Shown piece after piece: positions 39,901-49,725 of a stretch of 64,000 nt of DNA. The translations under genes and the position numbers were made by a program. The notes below the pieces were generated by a model. It saw only the letters and a list, made by a program, of their open reading frames with translations. It was not told the origin of the DNA and ran no database searches. The stretch is taken from contig NZ_JANYGH010000055.1 in NCBI RefSeq assembly GCF_025362475.1, positions 244,691 through 308,690 of the forward strand, read 5' to 3'. The stretch comes from Mucilaginibacter sp. (lineage in GTDB: Bacteria > Bacteroidota > Bacteroidia > Sphingobacteriales > Sphingobacteriaceae). Positions within the stretch are counted from its first letter, which is position 1, and every line of letters begins with the position of its first letter.

Positions 39901-42594
39901 ATGAAAAATATCAAGCGCCGTGATTTTTTAAGGAATACAGGTCTTATTACTGCAGGTTTGCTGGTGGCTCGTGTACCGGTAATGGCAAGTGCTAAGGTAA
40001 GGTGGGCAACAAAAAATGGCCCCTTACAATTAGATAAAAATCAGGATCAGGAATGGGTAAAATCCTTATATAACAGAGGAACGACAACAACCTATCTGAA
40101 AACTAAAAACGAACTGCAATACATCGGTATGCCTGTAGGAGGTATCAACTGCGGTACCTTGTATTTAGGCGGCGACGGCCGGTTGTGGCTATGGGATATC
40201 TTTAATAAAAACCAAGAAGGTATTGAACCTAAGGTGGTTAAATGGGATCATGATGTTCAGGGGATGGGTGAAAAAGTACGATCACGTGATGGAGCCTGCT
40301 ATATACAGCCATCAAAAGATATCCGCCCGTTGGAGCAGGGCTTTGCTATTAAAGTTAAATACCAGGGAAATACGATAACAAAACGCATTCATCAGGATGA
40401 TTGGGATGAAATAAAATTTGAAGCCACCTACCCCCTGGCCGTTGTTCATTACATAGATAATAGACTGCCGTTAGATATTAAACTGACGGCGTTTTCTCCA
40501 TTTATTCCGCTGGATGAGGATAACTCTAATATCCCGGTAACTGTTCAGTCTTTTGAAATAAAAAATACAGGAACAGAAATTATAGACGTAGAAATAGCAG
40601 GATGGCTTGAAAACGCGGTCAATAAATTTTCGGCAACTGCAAATTGTGATGGGAAAAGGGTAAATACTGTAATTAACAAAACAGACCACGTGTCAGTGTT
40701 TTCTACCTTTAAAGCCGTGGATAAAGCAAAGTATAGTGATGCCGGCGATACCGGCTCTATGTGTTTATCATTCATCGGAAAAAATGCCATGGGTATTTCT
40801 TCTTTTTCACTTCCTTTTTCTGCTGCATCTTTTAACTCAAAAATAACAAATGAGGCCGTTGTAAATGCCGATGAAAAATTAATTGCCGGTATAGTTTCAT
40901 CACAACAGCTGTCGCCCGGGGAAAGTATAAAAAAAGAGTTTGTCATTAGCTGGCATTTTCCTAATGTAGGTGTCCGTATCGATGTACCGGACGCAAGAAC
41001 AGGTCATTACTATTTGAATAAGTTTTCTGATGCCCTGGCCGTTGCGGATTATGTGGCTGAAAGGTTCTCGTATCTAACGTCTCAAACAAAACTATGGAAC
41101 GATACCTGGTTCAATTCAAGTTTGCCACATTGGTTCCTGGAACGAACATTTTTGAATATCTCTGCATTAGCCACTACTACCTCCCATCGGTTCAAAACCG
41201 GGCGTTCATGGGCTTGGGAAGGCGTTGGGGCCTGTGAGGGTAATTGCACGCACGTATGGCAATATGCACAGGCCATCGGCAGGGTATTTCCCGGTATTGA
41301 ACGGGACAACCGCCAGCGGGTTGATCTGGGCATCTCCCTTCAGGAAGATGGTGGTATATGGTTTAGGGGGGAATATAATAAACGACCCGCTATTGATGGG
41401 CAGGCCGGCAGGGTTTTAGGCTGCCTGCGCGAACACCAGATGAGTGCCGACAGCACATTCTTAAAAAACAATTGGGTAAATATCAAAAAGGCGACGCAGT
41501 TTATCATTAACGCGGATAAGAATGGTGACGGCATGACGGATACCCCAATGGAAAATACCCTTGATGCGATTTGGGATGGCGAAATTGCCTGGATCGTAGG
41601 GCTGTGCATTGCTGCTGTAAAGGCAGGCGGTGTGATGGCAGAAGAAATGAACGACGCGGTTTTTGCTGCCCGATGCAAAGAATATGCTACAAAGGGAATA
41701 AAAAACATGGATGATCTTTTATTTAACGGTGAGTATTACATTCACAGACCTGACGCGGTGAAAGGACGGGCAGGGATCGGGTCGTACAATACCTGCCATA
41801 TCGATCAGGTGCTGGGGCAAAGTTGGGCATGGCAGGTGGGGATGGGTCGGATCAACAATAAAGAAAAAACGGTCAGCGCTTTAAAGTCGCTCTGGAAATA
41901 TAACTTTATGCAAGATGTAGGTCCGTTTGAGAAACAACATTCGGGCTGGCGCCCTTATGCTTTGCCCGGCGAAAGCGGCATGGTGATGAATACGAATCCC
42001 AAAGATGAACCCCATCCCTATGGGGAATCAGCAACCTGGCAAATGGGCTATTTTTATGAATGTATGACCGGATTTGAACATCAGGTTTCAAGCCACCTGA
42101 TGGCCGAAGGAATGACAGACGAAGCCCTGGTTTTAACAAGAGCGATTCATGACCGATACCATGCTTTTAAGCGCAATCCCTTTAATGAAATTGAATGTAG
42201 CGACCATTATGGCCGGGCCATGGCCAGCTACGGAACTTTTATTACTGCTTGTGGTTTTGAATACCATGGCCCGAAAGGCTTTATTCGTTTTGCGCCAAAA
42301 TGGGATAAGGAAAATTTTAAATCTCCCTTTACTGCGGCTCAAAGCTGGGGCACTTATTCCCAAACGAAGACAGGTGGCAAACAGGAGCATCTTTTTGAAG
42401 TAAAATATGGTTCGTTGCAATTACAGAAAATTAGCCTGGAAAAAATGGACGAACAAAAAGTAAATCATATTTTGGTGATGATGAATGGGCAAAAAGTCTC
42501 CGCTGATTTCATCCAAACGGGCACAACTATTTTGGTGACACTACCACAAGCAGCAAACATAAAAACCAACGAACTTTTAATGATTTCAATTTAA
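39901..42594 (+). CDS. Tat-exported GH116-family glycoside hydrolase
   Basis: 897-residue protein with a twin-arginine signal (KRRDFLRNTG, residues 5-14), a GBA2-type N-terminal beta domain and a C-terminal (alpha/alpha)6 catalytic domain. Family landmarks are CEGNCTHVWQYAQAIG and CHIDQVLGQSWAWQVGMG, in which Asp635 is positioned like the acid/base Asp of characterised GH116 enzymes. Known members are beta-glucosidases or beta-xylosidases and human GBA2 glucosylceramidase. No SusCD genes are adjacent, so it is not in a classic polysaccharide locus. Confidence 0.9.
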   Translation: MKNIKRRDFLRNTGLITAGLLVARVPVMASAKVRWATKNGPLQLDKNQDQEWVKSLYNRGTTTTYLKTKNELQYIGMPVGGINCGTLYLGGDGRLWLWDIFNKNQEGIEPKVVKWDHDVQGMGEKVRSRDGACYIQPSKDIRPLEQGFAIKVKYQGNTITKRIHQDDWDEIKFEATYPLAVVHYIDNRLPLDIKLTAFSPFIPLDEDNSNIPVTVQSFEIKNTGTEIIDVEIAGWLENAVNKFSATANCDGKRVNTVINKTDHVSVFSTFKAVDKAKYSDAGDTGSMCLSFIGKNAMGISSFSLPFSAASFNSKITNEAVVNADEKLIAGIVSSQQLSPGESIKKEFVISWHFPNVGVRIDVPDARTGHYYLNKFSDALAVADYVAERFSYLTSQTKLWNDTWFNSSLPHWFLERTFLNISALATTTSHRFKTGRSWAWEGVGACEGNCTHVWQYAQAIGRVFPGIERDNRQRVDLGISLQEDGGIWFRGEYNKRPAIDGQAGRVLGCLREHQMSADSTFLKNNWVNIKKATQFIINADKNGDGMTDTPMENTLDAIWDGEIAWIVGLCIAAVKAGGVMAEEMNDAVFAARCKEYATKGIKNMDDLLFNGEYYIHRPDAVKGRAGIGSYNTCHIDQVLGQSWAWQVGMGRINNKEKTVSALKSLWKYNFMQDVGPFEKQHSGWRPYALPGESGMVMNTNPKDEPHPYGESATWQMGYFYECMTGFEHQVSSHLMAEGMTDEALVLTRAIHDRYHAFKRNPFNEIECSDHYGRAMASYGTFITACGFEYHGPKGFIRFAPKWDKENFKSPFTAAQSWGTYSQTKTGGKQEHLFEVKYGSLQLQKISLEKMDEQKVNHILVMMNGQKVSADFIQTGTTILVTLPQAANIKTNELLMISI

Positions 42595-42627
42595 TTATAT
42601 CAGTCTACCATTGGGGATCAGTTTTAT

Positions 42628-42669
42628 GCCATCAGTATTGCCTTCAACATGAAGGAAATTACTGATGGC
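42628..42669. terminator. Bidirectional terminator
   Basis: GCCATCAGTA (42628-42637) pairs with TACTGATGGC (42660-42669), enclosing an inner hairpin CCTTCA/TGAAGG (42641-42655). It lies between the convergent GH116 and DUF4202 genes. Confidence 0.8.
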
Positions 42670-42724
42670 CCATAATAGACCAATATTCCGCATTGCAAAT
42701 CCAGGTTTTACTTGCATAGAATAA

Positions 42725-43315
42725 CTACAGACTGCTTAACGCTTTATTGATCAGATAAAGTCCGTTTTCCGAATAAGGTAATTTCAGTGCAAGTTGATGT
42801 CCATTCTCATCCATTTTTAATAATGATTTCCGGAGAATGTTTATTATTTTCTCTGGTTCATGCTCGTACTTTTTACTAAAGTCTTCATATTGTAATTGCA
42901 GGAACACCAGGCAAAGAGCATTCTCCATTGTCTGAACATCGGGATCAACTTTAATTCTTTGTTTCAGGATGATTTGTTTAACCCGATCCAATGTTTCTTC
43001 CCCATATCCGGCTTCTTTCATTAAACGACCGGCAATAGCAGCATGGTGCAGGGCAAGATTCTTGCGCCATTTAAGATAGTGTTCACGTCCGTTCGGGTAA
43101 TCTTCACGCGGGATTTCCCATCTCCCGATATGTTGACTTCTGGATGCTAATAATAATTCGTCAGTAGCATTGGGGTTTAGTTTTAAAACCCATTCATATA
43201 ATTTAACAGCAAAAAAATATTCCTGTGGTTGGTTTTCACTTTCCCATGTAAAACTGCGGGGATCTTGTTTATTGTAAGCGTCAAAAAGCTCAAATGCCTT
43301 ACTTAATCTACTCAT
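42725..43315 (-). CDS. DUF4202-family protein
   Basis: 196-residue cytosolic helical protein matching DUF4202. Recognisable blocks are HIGRWEIPREDYPNGREHYLKWRKNLALHH near the middle and ALCLVFLQLQYEDFSKK towards the end, with several conserved His, Asp and Glu residues reminiscent of HD-type metal sites. Its function is unknown. The neighbouring LytS/LytTR pair is divergent with ~256 bp between, so there is no operon. Confidence 0.85.
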   Translation of the reverse strand: MSRLSKAFELFDAYNKQDPRSFTWESENQPQEYFFAVKLYEWVLKLNPNATDELLLASRSQHIGRWEIPREDYPNGREHYLKWRKNLALHHAAIAGRLMKEAGYGEETLDRVKQIILKQRIKVDPDVQTMENALCLVFLQLQYEDFSKKYEHEPEKIINILRKSLLKMDENGHQLALKLPYSENGLYLINKALSSL

Positions 43316-43571
43316 CGGTTGAAAAAAAAGTTAATTATTTATAAAGCTACTATAGTTTACCGACTGCCAAAACCATTTATTAAGATAACTGTGATTTTCG
43401 GCCATTACCACAAGCAGAGATTGACGGGTATGCTCCTGACCAACAACCGGAATAATAGACATCAGCCTTTTTATCCTTATATTCCTCTACTATTTGTGCC
43501 GTTTGTCGATATAATTTTGTGGATCGAACGCTTTTAGTTTCTTTTATGATGAATGATAATGACATATCAAA

Positions 43572-44633
43572 ATGGATGTTCTGGATAAACAGCTTAAGCT
43601 GCCGTTTTCAAAACGCAGCATCACATTAAAGCATGCCCTGATGCATGGCGCCTATTGGGTGCTCATCACTGGGTTCTTCATTTATGAGAAAAAATATCTC
43701 ATTTACAAAGCAAGTATGCCTTATTTTGTAGCCTGTGTTACCGGCCGGATTGTGCTGCTCATCGTGATCGCTTATCTTAACCTGCAATACTTTTTACCCA
43801 GGTACCTGTTAAAGAAGCGGTACCTTGCCTATTTTACGGCAATTATCATTTCTGTGATGGGGTATTTAACCGCTCAAAGCCTGTTTGATTTTTACCTTTA
43901 TGGCTATGTGGTGGGCCCAATGCGTAGCAGCCATTTAATGGAAGCATTATCCTATAACTTTTTTAGCACCTTATGGTATCTTGGATTAATATTGGCACTC
44001 AAATTAAGCATCGATTGGTATGGGCAGCAACTCGTTATTCAGAAAATTATGGTGGAAAAGCTGAATGCTGAGGTTAATTTTCTTCGCGCCCAGGTAAACC
44101 CGCATTTTTTATTCAATATATTAAACAACCTGTACGCGCTAACGCTTAAAAAATCAGAACTCGCGCCGGATGTGGTGCTCAAGCTGTCAGAAATGATGGA
44201 ATACATGTTGTATGATAGTACAGCTGAAAAGGTGTTGCTGGAAAAAGAGATCACCTACCTCCACAATTACATTGAATTAGAACGGCTTAGGTTTAGTGCT
44301 GACTCAGCTATTGAACTAACTACCCCGGGTGAATTGAATGGGCAGGAAATTGCTCCGCTGCTCTTATTGCCCCTGGTAGAAAATGCTTTTAAACACGGAT
44401 TGAGTAAACAGACTGAAAATGGCTGGTTGAAGGTAAACATCGGGTTGGATCAGTCAATATTGACGGTAACTATAGAAAACGCAAAATCACCTTTATTTGT
44501 TCGTAATAGTAAGGGAGGAATTGGGATCGATAATTTACAAAAGCGCCTGGATCTGCTCTATCCGGCCCGACATTCTCTTGAGCTTGAAGACAAAAAAAAC
44601 ACCTTTTTTACCAAACTGGTAATTGAACTGTAA
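43572..44633 (+). CDS. LytS-like sensor histidine kinase
   Basis: 353-residue kinase of the His_kinase (PF06580) type. Four membrane segments lie within residues ~27-145, followed by the phosphoacceptor region QVNPHFLFNILNNLYAL (His178) and an ATPase domain with LLPLVENAFKHGLS and a final KGGIGIDNLQKRLDLLYP. No extracellular sensing domain is present, so the signal may be membrane-derived. It is followed 22 bp later by its LytTR response regulator. Confidence 0.93.
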   Translation: MDVLDKQLKLPFSKRSITLKHALMHGAYWVLITGFFIYEKKYLIYKASMPYFVACVTGRIVLLIVIAYLNLQYFLPRYLLKKRYLAYFTAIIISVMGYLTAQSLFDFYLYGYVVGPMRSSHLMEALSYNFFSTLWYLGLILALKLSIDWYGQQLVIQKIMVEKLNAEVNFLRAQVNPHFLFNILNNLYALTLKKSELAPDVVLKLSEMMEYMLYDSTAEKVLLEKEITYLHNYIELERLRFSADSAIELTTPGELNGQEIAPLLLLPLVENAFKHGLSKQTENGWLKVNIGLDQSILTVTIENAKSPLFVRNSKGGIGIDNLQKRLDLLYPARHSLELEDKKNTFFTKLVIEL

Positions 44634-44655
44634 AGACGGACTTAATTTGAAAACG

Positions 44656-45381
44656 ATGTTGAAATTTGTAGTGGTAGACGATGAGCCGCTTGCGCTTGAA
44701 ATATTAGACGGTTACTTAAAAAAAATGGACTATGTACAATCCGTGTCACTGTTTCGACATGCGGGAGAAGCTTTGCATTATATGGAAAATCACCAAACCG
44801 ATGTATTGTTATTGGACATTGAGATGCCGGAAATGACAGGGATTCAATTTCTGAAAGCACTTTCAGATCCTCCCCTGACTGTATTTACCACTGCCTACCG
44901 CAACTACGCATTTGAAGGTTATGAATTGGGTGTGATTGATTTTTTATTAAAACCTATATCCTTCAAACGTTTTGAACAAGCCATCACAAAAATCAGGGAA
45001 TTCCTGGCTTTGAAAGCGCAGCATGTCAATATAGAGGGTATCCCTGCTGGTGAAGACATGGATTTTATTTTTGTCAAAAGCGGTGTTCAGCGCATAAAAC
45101 TTCACTTTAATGAGGTTACACACATCCAGGGACTGAAAGATTATGCCATTATTTATACCCACTCAGAAAAAATCTTATTGAAAGGTTCAATTAAAGCGAT
45201 GCTGGATATTTTCCCACAGAAGCGTTTTGTACGGGTACACAAATCTTTCATTGTATCCATTCATCAGATCAAACGCCTGGAAAGTAACCGCATTGTTTTA
45301 AACGGTCATCAAATCCCAATCGGGCGGAACTTTAAAGATGATTTGGAGAAAGCGCTAACTGCTCAATCAGGCAATAAATGA
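44656..45381 (+). CDS. LytTR response regulator
   Basis: 241-residue response regulator, start at 44656, with a receiver domain (Asp54 in LLLDIEMP) and a C-terminal LytTR DNA-binding domain (FVRVHKSFIVSIHQIKRLE). It is the partner of the LytS-like kinase upstream. Such pairs in Bacteroidota often control nearby transporters or a distant regulon; no target is obvious here. Confidence 0.93.
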   Translation: MLKFVVVDDEPLALEILDGYLKKMDYVQSVSLFRHAGEALHYMENHQTDVLLLDIEMPEMTGIQFLKALSDPPLTVFTTAYRNYAFEGYELGVIDFLLKPISFKRFEQAITKIREFLALKAQHVNIEGIPAGEDMDFIFVKSGVQRIKLHFNEVTHIQGLKDYAIIYTHSEKILLKGSIKAMLDIFPQKRFVRVHKSFIVSIHQIKRLESNRIVLNGHQIPIGRNFKDDLEKALTAQSGNK

Positions 45382-45439
45382 AAATTCAGATTGTTACATT
45401 ATGAACCACCAAAACAATGATAAAATATAGTAATATGTG

Positions 45440-46222
45440 CTACAAGGTTTTAACAAATGCTAAACCAATAACATGATCCTGGTACGTAGGGATAATTATT
45501 GTCCCCACTCCTGGATTTTGTTTGCCATGGGTAAATTGCCTTTTTATAACCGGATATATCAAATAAGCAAGTTTGGTAGATAAAACACCTACCCCCGCTC
45601 CTGCTACAACATCGCTAAACCAGTGTTCATTATTATATATTCTTAAAACACCCGTTGTAGCTGCAATTGTATAACCTGCAATGCTATACCATGGCGAAAT
45701 ATCCCCGTACTCCTGGTTAAGAAATTCTGCTGATGCAAAAGCGTTGCCTGTGTGTCCTGATGGAAAGGAATATCTGTCGGCAGCGTTTGGTCTTAAACGG
45801 TTGCTTGTTTTCTTGGTAATAAATGTGGACCCTGCAAAAATTCCCTCTGAGAGTACGTACAGCGCAGTCCTATCGGCAAAATTATGCTTCCCTTTTACTC
45901 CTGCTATATTTAGACCATAAACCATAACTGCCGGTAAAAACTGGCTGATATTATCCAGGTTTGTTTTAAATCCAGGATGATCAGCTTGTCTGTCATTATG
46001 TATATCATAATCAATTTGCCTAATCCCACTAACATGGAAAGAAAGTACACCATAGGTGATAAAGGCGACCGGAGGGATATATGAAATAAAAGATTCGTTA
46101 AACCGGGTTATCGGGGTTTTAGGGCGTACAGATACCAGGGAGTCGCTGGCTGGCAATTCTTGCGCAAGTAAAGCTGTAGGAACGGTTAAAATGATAATAA
46201 AAAGTATCTTTCTTAGAAACAT
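45440..46222 (-). CDS. PAP2-family phosphatase
   Basis: 260-residue membrane-associated acid phosphatase with a signal peptide from the ATG at 46222 (ending LLAQ). The three PAP2 motifs are present: KKTSNRLRP, FPSGHTGNAFASAE and RIYNNEHWFSDVVAG, with the catalytic His residues. It dephosphorylates lipid phosphates or undecaprenyl pyrophosphate, perhaps in envelope synthesis. A hairpin-rich region lies upstream of it. Confidence 0.9.
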   Translation of the reverse strand: MFLRKILFIIILTVPTALLAQELPASDSLVSVRPKTPITRFNESFISYIPPVAFITYGVLSFHVSGIRQIDYDIHNDRQADHPGFKTNLDNISQFLPAVMVYGLNIAGVKGKHNFADRTALYVLSEGIFAGSTFITKKTSNRLRPNAADRYSFPSGHTGNAFASAEFLNQEYGDISPWYSIAGYTIAATTGVLRIYNNEHWFSDVVAGAGVGVLSTKLAYLIYPVIKRQFTHGKQNPGVGTIIIPTYQDHVIGLAFVKTL

Positions 46223-46307
46223 GGTTGCCAATATCAGTGGTTGAATACCAATTTTACCCCGTAATCCTGAATATTTTCTGTAGAATTCCTTAATCAACAG
46301 GATATGA

Positions 46308-46339
46308 CTTAAATCTGATGAATATCAGATCTGATTAAG
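46308..46339. repeat. Hairpin between PAP2 and HD genes
   Basis: ATCTGAT (46313-46319) and ATCAGAT (46324-46330) form a 7-bp stem with a 4-base loop, flanked by CTTAA (46308-46312) and TTAAG (46335-46339). A second hairpin CCATGGC/GCCATGG lies at 46363-46383. They could be operators or leader structures of the PAP2 gene. The rest of 46223-46600 shows nothing else I can support. Confidence 0.45.
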
Positions 46340-46600
46340 TTAATCCCCAATATATTCAATTGCCATGGCCGTTATCGCCATGGGCCTAAACTGCTAACCG
46401 TATTTATCTTAATAAAGTCAACAATTGGTCTTGATTTCAAATTGCCCCCAAAAAGACAAAGGAACATCAGACCCCGTTTTTAGATAGGATCAGGAAGTTA
46501 TGTGCAGGCGGTGTAAAATAGGTCACACTATATCGGTTTTAAAGTAAAATATCCAACATTTCTACAGAATTAAACAGTATAATACTTGCAATTTATTTTT

Positions 46601-47173
46601 ATGCTATCATTGATCGAACAGAAAGCAGGGGAATATATAATTGAACTTTTTAGTGCCAGGCTTCCTAAAGAACTCTGTTTTCATGACAAAGCTCATACCC
46701 TGGATGTTGTTAAAGCGGTAACCTTGATAGGAGAACAGTCAAGATTGGCCGAAGAAAACATAAAACTATTACAGATAGCCGCGTGGTTTCACGATAGCGG
46801 TTATACCATCAGCTACCACGATCATGAAGCTGAGAGCATTATTATTGCCGAAAACTTTCTTCAACCGCTACTTTGCCCGCAAGAATATATTGTGCAGATA
46901 TGTGCTTTGATCGCTGCAACCCGGGCACCTCAAAATCCACAAAACCTGGCAGAATGTGTAATATGTGATGCGGATCTTTTCCACCTTGCCAAACCCGATT
47001 ATAAGAGATATGAACAAAGGCTCCGTGACGAATGGGCGTTTTATCTCCATAAAACACTTTCAGATAAAGACTGGAAATTACTTAATATCGACTTTTTAAT
47101 TGAGCACCGCTATTTCACTACTTATGGTCAAACTGTTTTGCAGGAGTTAAAGTTAAAAAACATAAAAATTTAG
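46601..47173 (+). CDS. HD-domain phosphohydrolase
   Basis: 190-residue HD-domain protein (start at 46601; ATG at 46586 also possible). The metal-binding pattern is visible: His28 in FHDKAHTLDVV, His64-Asp65 in WFHDSGYT and a later Asp in VICDADLFHL. This resembles small HD hydrolases acting on nucleotides or phosphates. The substrate is unknown. Confidence 0.82.
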   Translation: MLSLIEQKAGEYIIELFSARLPKELCFHDKAHTLDVVKAVTLIGEQSRLAEENIKLLQIAAWFHDSGYTISYHDHEAESIIIAENFLQPLLCPQEYIVQICALIAATRAPQNPQNLAECVICDADLFHLAKPDYKRYEQRLRDEWAFYLHKTLSDKDWKLLNIDFLIEHRYFTTYGQTVLQELKLKNIKI

Positions 47174-47266
47174 ATTTGATAAACTATCAGCGCAGCTAAA
47201 TTATAATTCGCCCTTTCTCCGGCAACATAATTTACCTTTCTCAATATCCCCTACTCTAAATTAAGA

Positions 47267-48277
47267 TTAAGGCAACTTTAAAGCCTCAGCAAATAAACGG
47301 TAGGAATTTAGTTTGGCCTCATGCTCATAGATATGGGAAGTTGCCATTACTTCATCTATGCCTGTTTTTTGTACAAAGTCCACCATCATAGCTTTGATCA
47401 TTTCTTTGCTGCCGATAAAGGAATAGGCCAGCATTTGCATAACTGCTTCCTCTTCAAATACATTCCAAACCTCTTCCATACTATCAACAGGTGGCGGTAG
47501 CAATTGCCTTTTACCAGTAACTATTCCCATAAACAGCTGTTTTACAGAAGTGGCCAGGTGCTCCGCTTCTTCATCTGTTTCCGCTGCAACCACATTAACG
47601 CAGGCTATTACATAAGGCTCCTGTAGTTGCGCAGACGGTATAAAGTTTTCCCGATATATTTTAATTGCTTCCATGAAATAGGCAGGCGCAAAATGACTGG
47701 CAAAAGCATAAGGCAGGCCTTTCGCCGCAGCCAGCCTGGCGCTATCCGTACTTGATCCCAATATCCATATAGGAATTTCAAGTCCTTCGCCCGGAATTGC
47801 CCTCACTTTGCCGTCGGCATTTTCGGTAGAAAAATATTTTTGCAAACTATCCACATCCCGCGGAAAATAAAATGAAGCATTCATATTTTCTCCCCGGATA
47901 GCCATTGCTGTTGCCTGATCTGTGCCCGGCGCCCTGCCCAAACCAAGGTCAATCCGGTTAGGGTATAAAGTAGCCAGGGTACCAAACTGCTCAGCAACCA
48001 CCAGCGGCGAATGGTTTGGCAGCATAATTCCGCCTGAACCGACCCGGATGGTATTTGTATTTCCTGCGATATAACCAATTAGCACAGAAGTAGCCGAGCT
48101 GGCAACATTGATCATGTTATGGTGTTCGGCGAACCAGTAGCGCTTATAACCAAGTTCCTCTGCCTGCCTGGCATTTTCAAGGCTTTTGTGGTAAGTATCT
48201 GCAATGGAATGCCCCTCAACAACAGTTGCCAGGTCGAGAACTGAATAGACCAGTTCATGGATTGATTTTGAACTCAT
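47267..48277 (-). CDS. LLM-class (luciferase-like) flavin oxidoreductase
   Basis: 336-residue TIM-barrel flavin-dependent oxidoreductase, ATG at 48277 (a TTG two codons earlier is less likely). Conserved blocks are RYWFAEHHNM, RVGSGGIMLPNHSPLVVAEQFGTLATLYPNRIDLGLGRAPG and IWILGSSTDSARLAAAKGLPYAFASHF. Members without a known partner are common and their substrates are unclear. It uses reduced FMN or F420; Bacteroidota lack F420, so FMN is likely. Confidence 0.9.
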   Translation of the reverse strand: MSSKSIHELVYSVLDLATVVEGHSIADTYHKSLENARQAEELGYKRYWFAEHHNMINVASSATSVLIGYIAGNTNTIRVGSGGIMLPNHSPLVVAEQFGTLATLYPNRIDLGLGRAPGTDQATAMAIRGENMNASFYFPRDVDSLQKYFSTENADGKVRAIPGEGLEIPIWILGSSTDSARLAAAKGLPYAFASHFAPAYFMEAIKIYRENFIPSAQLQEPYVIACVNVVAAETDEEAEHLATSVKQLFMGIVTGKRQLLPPPVDSMEEVWNVFEEEAVMQMLAYSFIGSKEMIKAMMVDFVQKTGIDEVMATSHIYEHEAKLNSYRLFAEALKLP

Positions 48278-48389
48278 GCCCAAAATTAAACCTTTAATCG
48301 TGGCGGTACACGCAGACCACAGAGATATGACGTTGCTTAAACAATCAGCGAAATCCTATACCGACGCCAAATGCATTGGCAGTTGATTA

Positions 48390-49556
48390 TCAGGATTTTC
48401 GCTTTAAAGTGAGCACCGAGATCTCGGGCCAGATACCCACACGACCCTTCAAGCCAAGGAAACCAAAGCCACGGTTCACGTACAGGTAAAGCCCACTTTT
48501 CTCATAAAGTCCAGCCCATTGTTTATATACATATTTAATGGGACTCCACTTAAAACCAAATAGCTCAAAACCAAACTGCATGCCGTGTGTGTGGCCAGAA
48601 AGCGTAAGGTGAACAGGCTGATGGTGATCTAATGTAACCGCATCCCAGTGCGAAGGATCATGTGACATTAATACCTTAAAAGCGTCGTCGGGCACTCCTG
48701 CAGTTGCCTTTTTAAGGTCGCCATATTTATGAAAACCACCCTTGCCCCAATTTTCGACACCAATCAGCGCGAAAAACTGCTCATTCTTCTTAATAGGCAT
48801 AGCCTCGTTCAGCAATAACCGGAACCCGATCTCCTGGTGAACCTCTTTTAACCTATCCAGATTAGCCTGTTGGGCTGCTTCGCTTTCCCAGCGCATATAA
48901 TCGCCGTAATCATGGTTACCTAACACCGAGTATTTCCCATATGGAGCTTCCAGTTTTGCAAATGCAGGTATCCACGGGTCCATTTCGTTAGCCTGGTTGT
49001 TCACCAGATCGCCGGTAAAGAGGATCATGTCGCTTTGCTGTGCGTTAACCAGGTCAAGCCCTTTTTGTACCCCGTCTTTGTCGCTGAAACTGCCGGAATG
49101 AACGTCGGATATTTGTGTAATGGTAAATCCATCAAAGGTTTCGGGCAAGTCATCAAAATAAAGGGTTTCGCGGTGAACCTTATAGTAATGACGTCCGCGC
49201 GTGATACCGAATAACAATAAGCCAAAAAGCAGTATTGCTAAGATTAATATAAACTCGCTCACTGCATAGCTACGTGGCGGAAATCCCCTGAATGCGCGGG
49301 TAACATCTTCAAGCACCAATATTGTGGAGCCCAATAGCTTGGGTATAAAAGAGAGCAGTACCGGAGCCATAAGCCAAGAAATTAGTTTGGTCTTCCCCGT
49401 CATTGCGCCGTATAAGATGGTACCGGCGAGAAAGATGTCAACCATCCAGTACGCCAGGTATAGGAAAGTGTTAGATGTCAGCGTTTCAACAGCTGAAAAA
49501 AAGTAAATGTCAATAATCATCCATAGCAGTAGGATGGCTGGAATTCTTGTCTTCAT
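48390..49556 (-). CDS. Membrane-anchored metallophosphoesterase
   Basis: 388-residue protein, start at 49556, with about four N-terminal membrane segments (residues ~4-130) and a calcineurin-like phosphoesterase domain: ISDVHSGSF, FTGDLVNNQ, LGNHDYGDY, MSHDPSHWD and LSGHTHGMQFGFE. All five metal and catalytic motifs are intact. The YkuE/YaeI group acts on lipid or nucleotide phosphoesters. It is likely monocistronic. Confidence 0.9.
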   Translation of the reverse strand: MKTRIPAILLLWMIIDIYFFSAVETLTSNTFLYLAYWMVDIFLAGTILYGAMTGKTKLISWLMAPVLLSFIPKLLGSTILVLEDVTRAFRGFPPRSYAVSEFILILAILLFGLLLFGITRGRHYYKVHRETLYFDDLPETFDGFTITQISDVHSGSFSDKDGVQKGLDLVNAQQSDMILFTGDLVNNQANEMDPWIPAFAKLEAPYGKYSVLGNHDYGDYMRWESEAAQQANLDRLKEVHQEIGFRLLLNEAMPIKKNEQFFALIGVENWGKGGFHKYGDLKKATAGVPDDAFKVLMSHDPSHWDAVTLDHHQPVHLTLSGHTHGMQFGFELFGFKWSPIKYVYKQWAGLYEKSGLYLYVNRGFGFLGLKGRVGIWPEISVLTLKRKS

Positions 49557-49725
49557 ATAAAAGCTAAGACGAGCAGGCCCGCAAAACATTTTAACGACCT
49601 GAACATGATGTCATTTAGATGACAAATGGCTTTTAGTCCGGTTGTTCACCAAATAATTCTCCACAACTATCGCAGCTTTTCCTGCCGTCAAAAGCATTGT
49701 GCTCATAGATAATAAACACGGATTA

